From contig JAEWMZ010000225.1 of NCBI GenBank assembly GCA_023392995.1, positions 1 to 21,633 of the forward strand: a stretch of DNA of 21,633 bases, given 5' to 3'. Every line of letters starts with the position of its first letter. The first letter of the stretch is position 1. Below, piece by piece: positions 1 to 7,505 of this stretch. Source of the DNA: Bacillota bacterium (GTDB lineage Bacteria; Bacillota; Clostridia; Lachnospirales; Lachnospiraceae). A model generated the notes under the pieces. That model made no database searches. It was not told where the DNA came from and saw nothing but the letters and a program-made list of their open reading frames with translations. The translations under genes and the position numbers were made by a program.

Positions 1-1717
1 CCGGCACCGCCCTCTTTACCACATACCCCTTCTTCTTAAAATACCTTAAGTCCCTCTCCAACGTCACTGGATTACAAGACACATACACCACCTTACCAGG
101 CTGCAATACCGCTACAGCATCCATGAATTTCTCCGTACTTCCAGCCCTAGGCGGATCCATGAACACAACATTCACCTTCTCACCCTGCTGCGCCATCTGC
201 ACCATAAAGTCACTTGCATCATTCTGATAAAACTCTATATTCCCAGCATTGTTCCGCTTCGCATTAATCACTGCATCCTTCACAGCATCCTTATTCAGCT
301 CAACACCAATAACCTTCTTTGCCTTTTCCGCAGCAATAATACCAATTGTACCAATACCACAATAAGCATCTACAACCGTCTCTGTTCCTGTAAGCCCAGC
401 AAATTCAATCGCCTTTCCATACAGTACCTCTGTCTGAACCGGATTTACCTGATAGAAGGATTTTGAAGAAATGCGAAATACCTTACCGCATAAGGAATCC
501 TCAATATAGCCCTTCCCATAGATCACCTGCTCCTTCTCGCCCAACACCATACTTGTATCCTTATCATTGACATTAAGCACCACCGTAGTTATCTCCGGAT
601 GCAGCTTTCTTAATGCTTTGACAAAGTTATTCTTAGAAGGCATAATTGGGGAAGCAAGCACAAGCACTACCATAATCTCTCCGCTGGTAAAGCCTGTTCG
701 AACCATAACATGGCGAAGCAGTCCATAACCGGAATCCTCGTCATAGGTTTTTATCTTAAAGGATTTTAACATTCCCCGGATAGATGCAATAATTTCATCT
801 GCTTTCTGATTGTGGATCAGACACTTATCAATCGCAATGACCCGATGGGTTCCCTCTTCGTAAACACCTGAGATCGGATTTCCCTTCCTGTCATGATCGA
901 ATACAACATGAACCTTATTGCGATAGTGCTTTGGATTCTTCATGCCAATAATAGGCTCAACCTTGCAGAAGCCCTTAATTAAATCCTCCACCATCTTCTG
1001 CTTTCCCTTTAGCTCTTCTTCATAGCTCTTTTGCAGAATATTACATCCACCGCACTCTCGCAGATATGGACATGCTGTCTTCTCTTTTCTGCCCTCCTGC
1101 TTTTTTACATCACCTTTTCTTGCAGAATCGTATTTATTTAACTTTTCTCCTTGCCTTCTTCGATCTCCGAATTTACCCTTTCTTTCCTGCTCCAAAGCTC
1201 TTTTTTGTTCTGGGGTAAAATCCTCGTAATCGCTGAACTCGTCCGTCCGCTTCGTCTTAACAGACGCTGCTTTCGGAGTATTCTTTCTGCTCCCGCTCAA
1301 TTCTGCCTTTGCCCTTGGCAAAGCAGAATTCTTCTGCTCCCTGATTCCTTGCGCTTTTGTCGAAGTGTTTCTTTGTGCTTTGTCCGAGGCATTTCTTTGC
1401 TCTTTGACTACAGCATTTCCTTGCACCTTTGCATCAGCATTTCTTTGTGCTTTGACCGGCACATTTCTTTGCCCTCTGCTCGAATCAGCTTCCCGCTGCT
1501 GCCCTTTTTTTCCTTGCCCTATTTGCGGTTCCTTTGTTAACTCAGACTCAACCCTTGCGTCTTTCTCCATCTTACTCATTTCATATTTCTCATACTGATC
1601 AAAGTCCAGCTTTCTGAACTTACTATAATCCTCTTTCAAAGCTCGATTCCCTGTGGACGGGGATGGCTTTACTCTATTATAATTTTTCTTCTTTCTCTCT
1701 TTCATCTTATCTCCCAT
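1..1717 (-). CDS. rlmD: 23S rRNA (uracil-C5)-methyltransferase, RlmD/RlmCD type (3' end cut by window)
   Basis: SAM-dependent methyltransferase of the TrmA/RumA family that makes 5-methyluridine in 23S rRNA. Translating the minus strand from ATG 1717 gives about 572 codons open to the window edge, ending in RAVPV-type sequence; only some 20 C-terminal residues should be missing. Iron-sulfur cysteines C216, C222 and C225 (CPYLRECGGC) are present, with a later DKC cysteine as the probable fourth ligand. The SAM fold has DAYCGIGTIG, then DPPRAG at about 521, then the catalytic SCNP with C548. The family's N-terminal TRAM domain is not recognisable. In its place are about 210 Lys/Arg/Gln-rich residues containing six 8-residue repeats. 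The start is either ATG 1717, with a GGAG overlapping the upstream gene's stop region, or in-frame ATG 1705, with GGGAG five bases upstream. The gene follows the radical SAM gene by 4 to 16 bp. In Firmicutes one RlmCD enzyme can modify two uridines, so the exact target is uncertain. Confidence 0.93.
   Translation of the reverse strand, partial: MGDKMKERKKKNYNRVKPSPSTGNRALKEDYSKFRKLDFDQYEKYEMSKMEKDARVESELTKEPQIGQGKKGQQREADSSRGQRNVPVKAQRNADAKVQGNAVVKEQRNASDKAQRNTSTKAQGIREQKNSALPRAKAELSGSRKNTPKAASVKTKRTDEFSDYEDFTPEQKRALEQERKGKFGDRRRQGEKLNKYDSARKGDVKKQEGRKEKTACPYLRECGGCNILQKSYEEELKGKQKMVEDLIKGFCKVEPIIGMKNPKHYRNKVHVVFDHDRKGNPISGVYEEGTHRVIAIDKCLIHNQKADEIIASIRGMLKSFKIKTYDEDSGYGLLRHVMVRTGFTSGEIMVVLVLASPIMPSKNNFVKALRKLHPEITTVVLNVNDKDTSMVLGEKEQVIYGKGYIEDSLCGKVFRISSKSFYQVNPVQTEVLYGKAIEFAGLTGTETVVDAYCGIGTIGIIAAEKAKKVIGVELNKDAVKDAVINAKRNNAGNIEFYQNDASDFMVQMAQQGEKVNVVFMDPPRAGSTEKFMDAVAVLQPGKVVYVSCNPVTLERDLRYFKKKGYVVKRAVP
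1344..1487 (-). repeat. Six-unit 24-bp tandem repeat inside rlmD (8-residue protein repeat)
   Basis: Six consecutive 24-bp units start at 1344, 1368, 1392, 1416, 1440 and 1464. On the plus strand most begin with TTTCTTTG or TTTCCTTG. Because 24 is a multiple of three, the repeat stays in frame. In protein order the units read approximately DSSRGQRN, VPVKAQRN, ADAKVQGN, AVVKEQRN, ASDKAQRN and TSTKAQGI. The consensus is xxxKAQRN, a basic and probably disordered segment. Confidence 0.9.
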
Positions 1718-1721
1718 TCTA

Positions 1722-2624
1722 TTATACTCCTTCTCCGTTAAATTCCGGTATAAAGCTCTCCGATGCAGTCTCACCCTCCTGGATGAATCCATTCTCCACA
1801 CCAAGCTCTATAGCATAATCAACTAATTCGTCGTATTCACTTTCACTGATCCTACGATTGATCTCCGGGTAATTTATCATACCGGAAAGCGGCGTGTACT
1901 GATTCATAATGCTAATGTAGATCTGATCACCAAAGGTCTCATATAGATACTTCATAATATTTTTTGAGTCCTCTAAGTATCCGGGCAAGGTTAAATGCCT
2001 TACAATAACGCCTTTCCTCATCATACCCCTGGAATCAAATTCAGCCTTCGGTACCTGCCGAACCATCTCTGCAATAGCCAAAGCTGCATATTGAAAATAG
2101 TCCCTGCAATTAGAATACCGCCTTGCCGGTTCTGCTGCCATATACTTTAAATCCGGCAAATAGATATCTATGTATCCTTCCAGATGACGTAAGGTCTCCA
2201 CCTTCTCATATCCACTGCAATTATACACCATCGGAATCGTTAACCCTTGATTACGAGCCAGCTTAACCGCCTCTATTATCGGAAGAACATAATGACTTGG
2301 CGTAACCAGATTGATATTATTCGCCTTCTTCTCCTGCAGCTCCAGAAAAATCTCCGCCAGCCGCTCTATTGTTATGATCTTTCCGGCCAGTCCCGCGGCA
2401 ATGTTCTGATTTTGGCAATAGACACAGCCCATGGCACATCCGGAAAAGAAGACCGTTCCTGATCCCTCTTCTCCTGAGATACAGGGCTCCTCCCACATAT
2501 GAAGTGCCGCCCTCGCAACCACTAATTCATCGGTTGCCTTGCAATAGCCTATTTTCCCACTTGTTCGATCTACATGGCATTCCCGGGGACATAAGGTGCA
2601 ATTCTTTAATTGTTCCAATTTCAT
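1722..2624 (-). CDS. Radical SAM protein, PflA-like (PflX / COG1313 family)
   Basis: A 300-residue radical SAM protein related to pyruvate-formate-lyase activating enzymes. The canonical CxxxCxxC cluster is C63-AMG-C67-VY-C70 in GCAMGCVYCQNQN. A second cysteine set near the N-terminus, C9xxC12xxxC16 with C28, follows the pattern CTLCPREC...GYC seen in the PflX group and could hold an extra cluster or zinc. The segments NLVTPSHYV and YLPDLKY are typical of this family. The start ATG 2624 has an AAGGA-type ribosome binding site. The gene lies 4 to 16 bp upstream of rlmD and is probably co-transcribed with it. The family is often annotated as an activating enzyme, but I see no glycyl-radical enzyme here, so the substrate is unknown. 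Confidence 0.88.
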   Translation of the reverse strand: MKLEQLKNCTLCPRECHVDRTSGKIGYCKATDELVVARAALHMWEEPCISGEEGSGTVFFSGCAMGCVYCQNQNIAAGLAGKIITIERLAEIFLELQEKKANNINLVTPSHYVLPIIEAVKLARNQGLTIPMVYNCSGYEKVETLRHLEGYIDIYLPDLKYMAAEPARRYSNCRDYFQYAALAIAEMVRQVPKAEFDSRGMMRKGVIVRHLTLPGYLEDSKNIMKYLYETFGDQIYISIMNQYTPLSGMINYPEINRRISESEYDELVDYAIELGVENGFIQEGETASESFIPEFNGEGV

Positions 2625-3256
2625 CCTACTATCCTTTTCAATATTACTTTCAATTAAAATCTATGCTTCTAAGTTATATTCTCATCTGCCTGTCATTCTA
2701 CCGTAAGGTCGCTGGATGCAGGAGGTGATTTATTTCATAAATTTACACGAATGCTTTTCTATTTCATTTTTATTTCTTTCTTATTAATTTTGCGCTTTTC
2801 TATTGGCTTTAAACTATGACCCACTAATTGTAGCACTATAATTATATCAAATACTATCCTTAGCCTTCCTATTTTAACTTAGAAATGCAGGAATTACAAA
2901 TATATTTTCTTCCACAATGCTTAATACTGACGCAGATATTCAATATACTTACAAATACTCCGTTCATTTATTACGATAACACGATTGAAAGCACTATATT
3001 CTTCGTTTATTATTTGGGAGATGTAAAAAATCATCAGATTTATTTAGAATTTATTTAGAATTCGTACTGCAAAGATTAATATGGTGATTAGCCATGATTG
3101 AAATATAACTCCACGAGCTTTTGCGCCCCCGACCGGAGAGCGCATCCTTCTATTGTTTAACAACTCCATTCATAACAAGCTGAAACATCCCAAATGACCA
3201 TCTGAATATTATTACCTCCATATAATTTCAGATTCCAGCCACCCTAAAGCTCCATC
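2625..3256. other. 632-bp intergenic region without a convincing gene
   Basis: AT-rich gap between the esterase stop and the radical SAM gene. Visible items are a GC-rich potential hairpin at 3123-3143, a short direct repeat of TTTATTTAGAA around 3040-3062, and an isolated AGGAGGTGAT at 2720-2729 on the plus strand with no well-spaced start codon after it. No clear promoter for the downstream pair could be assigned. Confidence 0.7.
3123..3143 (-). other. GC-rich hairpin in AT-rich spacer, possible structured RNA
   Basis: Read on the minus strand, GCGCTCTC and GGGGGCGC can form an eight-pair stem, including two G-U pairs, around a CGGTC loop. It lies about 110 bp downstream of the esterase stop. 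It lacks a U-run (AAAAGCTCG follows), so it is not a standard intrinsic terminator. It stands out sharply in composition from the flanking AT-rich sequence. Confidence 0.35.
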
Positions 3257-5104
3257 CTAAAGCTCCAGCCGAAAACCAGCAGCCGGCAAACCAGCCTCGT
3301 TACAAAAATTAATATCCGATGGGTTGTCACACCACGCATATCTGACGAATTTCGGAACCGCTATCTGTTCACAGGTAAGATAAACGCAGTTTCCCTTTCG
3401 AATTGCCAAGGCTTGGCAAAATGCGCCATCCGCTCCAGCCATTTCAAAATGATTCAGGCAGTATTCTTTTCCTGTATCTTCAAGATATTGATAGACAATC
3501 CTTACCTTCTCTCCCTCTAAAAAAGCCTCTTGAGGAATCGGGCCGCTATAAATTATTTGTTCCTTATAGATTAACGATCTGGCGGCTTTCGCCAAACGGC
3601 TTCCAATCGCCTTTTTGTTCTGAGGATGAAGATCATTTGCTTCACCTAGATCTAAGGCCGTTACCATAGCAACCTCATGCAAAGCCAAACACTGCCTCTG
3701 CTGCTCCCGAATCTCAGCCCAGCCCGAATCCTCTGTTGTATTAAGTGGCTCCCGGTAATTGGGCAGCTGTACATAGAGAATGGGTATTTCCCGGCCAGCT
3801 AATTCACGCCAGTCTGACACCATAGCCACAAATTTCTCTGCATACTGCATAGGGGTGCCAACATTACTCTCTCCCTGATACCATAGAATCCCTTTTACTG
3901 TAATCCTGGAAAGAGGCACCACCACTGTGTGATAGAAGCAGATTGGGAGCTTTGGCGGAAAAAGTACCTTTGGCATTGGTCTTTCTGCTTTTTTCCCAAT
4001 TCTGTAATACCATATCCCTTCCAGATGAATATCTTGATTATTGTAGTGCAGAAGGTAGGACTTTCCCTTTATCGTTCCGCCATTTCTCTCATTAATAACA
4101 ATGCGCACGGTAATTAGGTTCCTTCCCTGCCTTAAGATCCCCTTCTCTATTTTATATTTCCTGGGAGGATATCTGTACTCTGTTCTTCCAATCTCCACCT
4201 GATTAATCCAGATTCGATCCGAATCAATGATACTTCCCATAGAAAGATAGGCATCCTCACCAAGCTGCTCTTCCTCAAGAAAAACTTCTCTGCATAAATA
4301 GACGGAACCTTGAAAATCTCCTGCTCCATAGTCTGAAGCAAGTGAAGGCACCCTACAGGTATCCCAAACCGTATAATCTTCCAGGATATCAAACTTATGC
4401 TCCTCTTCTTCAATCTTGGAAGCCCAATCAGCGGCCTGCTTCTGCTGCTCCTGTATATAGGTGTTAAAGTAGTCTATATCTTTAAAATCCTCCACTATTT
4501 TTTCATATTCTCCAAATTTAGCGAGAGTCGTTGGCTTCATCCATGCTTCAATCGTGGATCCTCCAACGGCTGTCATAATAAGACCTACCGGTACCTGATA
4601 GGTTTCCTTAATTTCTTTTGCAAAGAAGTATCCGGCAGCACTAAAATCCAGCAATTGCTCTCCTTCTGCCTTTTCCCAGGAAGCTGCACACATATACTTT
4701 TCCGGCTCTAGAAAATTATACGTAGCCGGAATATGGTATTGCCTTATGGAAGCTTCACTGGTATTTTCAATCTCTTTTGCCGATACATCGAGCACTCTAC
4801 GAAGCGGCAGCTCCATATTTGACTGACCGCTTAGAATATAGACATCACCAAAAAGAATATCCTTTATTGTAATTTCCGTGCTTCCCTTAACCGTCAGGCT
4901 ATAGGGACCACCAGCCGCAATTGGAGGTAACTCCACACAGAACTCGTTATTTTCATCCGTCTTTGCACAATACTGAACCCCCAGAAAGAAGACTGTAACC
5001 GTGGCAGCTGCCATTTCTTTTCCGTAAATATAATTAATCTCATCCCGCTGTAGTATCACTCCATCACATAAGATAGGGGAAAGTATAAGTCTGTCTGCAT
5101 CCAT
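3257..5104 (-). CDS. Cytoplasmic sialate O-acetylesterase-like / acetylxylan esterase (SGNH-type)
   Basis: A 615-residue carbohydrate acetylesterase of the SASA/DUF303 sialate O-acetylesterase group. The catalytic architecture is visible: GQSNM with probable nucleophile S95, GGSTIEAW, WYQGESN at 408-414, and DLHP with probable D491/H493. A middle region (SMGSIIDSDRIWINQVEIG) resembles the beta-sandwich insertion common in these enzymes. There is no signal peptide, so it should act in the cytoplasm. ATG 5104 has AGAGG eight bases upstream. The gene begins 50 bp after the GH67 alpha-glucuronidase gene and is probably co-transcribed with it. That context suggests removal of acetyl groups from imported xylo-oligosaccharides rather than sialic acid metabolism; no sialate genes are nearby. 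The family is secure, the substrate is inferred. Confidence 0.88.
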   Translation of the reverse strand: MDADRLILSPILCDGVILQRDEINYIYGKEMAAATVTVFFLGVQYCAKTDENNEFCVELPPIAAGGPYSLTVKGSTEITIKDILFGDVYILSGQSNMELPLRRVLDVSAKEIENTSEASIRQYHIPATYNFLEPEKYMCAASWEKAEGEQLLDFSAAGYFFAKEIKETYQVPVGLIMTAVGGSTIEAWMKPTTLAKFGEYEKIVEDFKDIDYFNTYIQEQQKQAADWASKIEEEEHKFDILEDYTVWDTCRVPSLASDYGAGDFQGSVYLCREVFLEEEQLGEDAYLSMGSIIDSDRIWINQVEIGRTEYRYPPRKYKIEKGILRQGRNLITVRIVINERNGGTIKGKSYLLHYNNQDIHLEGIWYYRIGKKAERPMPKVLFPPKLPICFYHTVVVPLSRITVKGILWYQGESNVGTPMQYAEKFVAMVSDWRELAGREIPILYVQLPNYREPLNTTEDSGWAEIREQQRQCLALHEVAMVTALDLGEANDLHPQNKKAIGSRLAKAARSLIYKEQIIYSGPIPQEAFLEGEKVRIVYQYLEDTGKEYCLNHFEMAGADGAFCQALAIRKGNCVYLTCEQIAVPKFVRYAWCDNPSDINFCNEAGLPAAGFRLEL

Positions 5105-5154
5105 ATTCTGAACCTCTCATCCTGTTATCAAATTATGAATTTCTTCTCATCTTC

Positions 5155-7176
5155 TTAATACAATTGCCGCCCGTACTGATCAGCCACGCCCGTCTTCCTA
5201 TAAAAATAAGAGTTGATAACATCACGCCATTCCTCCGAATGTGTCTTCTGATTCACAAACCTATGCAGCGTCCGCTGATATTCTTCTTCATCAAGCAGCT
5301 CCTCTAGCTCCTTCCATAATTCCAAGAACTGCCCGGCTTCTTCCGCTCCTTCAAAATGCGTATCATAGATATGCTGTAAAACAGTTTTTCCCGAGGAAAG
5401 AACATAGTTATAGTCAACATGATGGAAGAATAAGAGTAATTCCTCAGGGCAGGTTTTTATATCGGCATATAGAGAGGCAAGAGGTTCCTTATATTGCCTG
5501 TAAAATCCCGTTCCGCTATCTGTGCGGTCAACACCTAGTCCCTTATGATCAGCCCTGTGATAGGTACCCCATCTATCATATTCATACCCGTCGACATCCG
5601 GTCCGTAATGGGTGTTTGGCTTAACCATCCAGCCGATTCCTAAGGGTGACGTATATTTCTCATAAGCAGGCCAGGACCTCATTAGAATTTTAAGAATATT
5701 TTCCACGACCTTATCTTTATTGCCAAAGGTCATTGTAATCCATTCCTTTGCAATCTCCTCTGAGGTAAGCTCCGTATCAAAAGCCAGCCTTCCATAGCCA
5801 TACAGATTCGCTGCAGCCAGATCATGTCCTGTCCAGTTAAAATCATTACCCGTATTGGCTACTGCAACTATTCCGCACTGGGCGTTGCCATAGGTTCTGC
5901 CGCTGACAATTTCCGCTACTGTGCCTTGATCGCTGCCGCAATGAGTTTGGAACGAAAGTATTTCTTTGAACCAGGGAATCAGGTAGCATACATGCCTCTG
6001 CTGTCCGGTATACTCCTGTGCAATCTGAACCTCCAGCATCATATTGGTCTTATGTAGTCCTCCGAACAATGGAGAGATCGGTTCCCTAACCTGAAAATCC
6101 ATCGGACCATTCTTGATCTGCAATATTACCTGCTCCGAGAATTCACCATCCAGAGGCATGAAATTATCATAGCCTGCCCGTGCACGATCCGTCTTGGTAT
6201 CTCTCCAGTCCTGCTGGCAGTTATATACAAAACAGCGCCAGATAATCAGCCCTCCGTGAGGCTTAACAGCCTCCGCCAGCATATTTGCCCCTTCCGCCTG
6301 CGTGCGGCCATAGGTAAAGGGTCCCGGTCTTCCCTCAGAATCCGCTTTTACAAGAAAGCCTCCCATCTCCGGAACCTTATTCCATACCTCGTCAGCTTTC
6401 TTGCACCACCAGTCGCGTACGTTTTCATCACAGGGATCCGCCGTATTGAAGCTCCCCAGTTCCATAGGTGCGGCAAAATTAATGCTTATAAAAAGCTTAA
6501 TACCATAAGAGATAAATAGTTCGGACAGCTTTCGTAACTTATCATAATACAGTTCGGATAATAGAGCAGTCGCAGCTCCCTTCACATTCACATTATTAAT
6601 TACAACGGCATTTATGCCGATCGATGCAGCCATTCTTGCATAAGCCTTAGTACGCTCGTCTACTATAATTTCATTGTTGCAAAAAAAGAAGGAATTCCCG
6701 GAATATCCTCTTTCTATGCTGCCATCCATGTTATCCCAATGATTTAACATCCGCAGTGGGTTATATGGTTCTTTTTTCTCCGTATAGGTCAACTCGTTAT
6801 AGTCTTCCACCTGTAAAACCACTAAATTTCTTAAAAATGCAAATACACCATAGAGTGCTCCTGCCTCGGAAGTGGCAGAAATGGTGCATTTCCCTTCGTA
6901 GCAATTGATATGATATCCTTCTTTACCAATAGGTAGAGTGGAATCACTAGGAAGAGTGGTACCAATTTGTATAGAAACACCTGCTGGGGCAGCCTTATAA
7001 TCCACCTCTCTGCTTACAGATACTACCTTGCGTCCATACAGCTTCAAAAAGCCAATGATAAGTTCATTAACTGCATTTGCAATCATTTCTCCGTCCCTAT
7101 TACAGTAGAGAACTATTTCTGATTTATTACGATCGGATATCTTATTATATTTTAACCAAAGCTCTGAATACTCCAT
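5155..7176 (-). CDS. aguA: GH67 alpha-glucuronidase (xylan alpha-1,2-glucuronidase)
   Basis: Intracellular family GH67 enzyme that releases (4-O-methyl-)glucuronic acid from the non-reducing end of aldouronates. With the start at 7176 it has 673 residues, close to the family norm. The hallmark LNHWDNMDGSIERG lies near 144-157. The probable general acid is E281 in KADSEGRPGP. The inverting catalytic pair is probably D343 in PLDGEF and E365 in QVREP, within the conserved KNGPMDFQ context. The frame extends nine codons further upstream, but GGAGG lies five bases before ATG 7176 and the family normally begins MEYSxLWLxY, so this start is preferred. There is no signal peptide. The gene follows the 25-bp repeat array and precedes the esterase by 50 bp. 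Its neighbours supply uptake of the substrate and catabolism of the released uronate. Confidence 0.95.
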   Translation of the reverse strand: MEYSELWLKYNKISDRNKSEIVLYCNRDGEMIANAVNELIIGFLKLYGRKVVSVSREVDYKAAPAGVSIQIGTTLPSDSTLPIGKEGYHINCYEGKCTISATSEAGALYGVFAFLRNLVVLQVEDYNELTYTEKKEPYNPLRMLNHWDNMDGSIERGYSGNSFFFCNNEIIVDERTKAYARMAASIGINAVVINNVNVKGAATALLSELYYDKLRKLSELFISYGIKLFISINFAAPMELGSFNTADPCDENVRDWWCKKADEVWNKVPEMGGFLVKADSEGRPGPFTYGRTQAEGANMLAEAVKPHGGLIIWRCFVYNCQQDWRDTKTDRARAGYDNFMPLDGEFSEQVILQIKNGPMDFQVREPISPLFGGLHKTNMMLEVQIAQEYTGQQRHVCYLIPWFKEILSFQTHCGSDQGTVAEIVSGRTYGNAQCGIVAVANTGNDFNWTGHDLAAANLYGYGRLAFDTELTSEEIAKEWITMTFGNKDKVVENILKILMRSWPAYEKYTSPLGIGWMVKPNTHYGPDVDGYEYDRWGTYHRADHKGLGVDRTDSGTGFYRQYKEPLASLYADIKTCPEELLLFFHHVDYNYVLSSGKTVLQHIYDTHFEGAEEAGQFLELWKELEELLDEEEYQRTLHRFVNQKTHSEEWRDVINSYFYRKTGVADQYGRQLY

Positions 7177-7255
7177 AAAAACCTCCATTATAACATTATT
7201 CACACTGCACCTGGAATAATCTTCCTGTCATTTTAACATCAGCATCAGTCCAACC

Positions 7256-7505
7256 TTTTTTGACCTGGTCAGCTCAATGTTCTTGCCTTCGATCAACTAA
7301 ATGCTTCTTGCATCCAGTCACCTTAATGCTCCTTGCACCCGGTCATCTTAATATTCCTTGCACCCGGTCATCTTAATATTCCTTGCACCCGATCAACTTA
7401 ATATTCCATGCACTCGGTCAGTTTAATGCTCCTTGTATTTGACCAGCATCATGCTCCTTGTATCTAACCTGCCTTATGCTCCTTGCCTTCAATCAATTAA
7501 ACACA
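7256..7505 (-). repeat. 25-bp tandem repeat array, ten units, between uxuB and aguA
   Basis: Ten head-to-tail units of exactly 25 bp start at 7256, 7281, 7306, 7331, 7356, 7381, 7406, 7431, 7456 and 7481. The units at 7331 and 7356 are identical, and divergence grows towards both ends. On the plus strand typical units start CCTTGCACCCGGTCA and end TTAATATT or TTAATGCT. The stop codon of the upstream reductase (7497-7499) falls inside the unit at 7481. The array therefore begins at the end of that gene and fills most of the 293-bp gap before the alpha-glucuronidase. The period is not a multiple of three, so it is not one continuous coding repeat. No spacer-repeat alternation is present, so it is not CRISPR. 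Confidence 0.92.

Noticed and set aside
1151..1598. Two plus-strand open frames encoding Leu/Ser/Cys/Phe-rich peptides
   Set aside because: They are antisense to the repeat-bearing part of rlmD; their composition simply mirrors the Lys/Arg/Gln codons of that region and they match no family.
2720..2729. Perfect AGGAGGTGAT ribosome binding site on the plus strand
   Set aside because: No start codon follows at normal spacing and the nearby frames close quickly, so no gene can be supported.
5241..6519. Several plus-strand frames within the GH67 gene
   Set aside because: They are antisense to a gene with intact catalytic motifs across its full length and have no family resemblance.
7170..7203. 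TATAATGG just upstream of the alpha-glucuronidase start as a promoter -10 box
   Set aside because: It overlaps the ribosome binding site, would give a leaderless transcript, and no -35 box lies 16-18 bp upstream.
7256..7505. CRISPR array
   Set aside because: The 25-bp units are contiguous with no unique spacers, and no cas genes are present.
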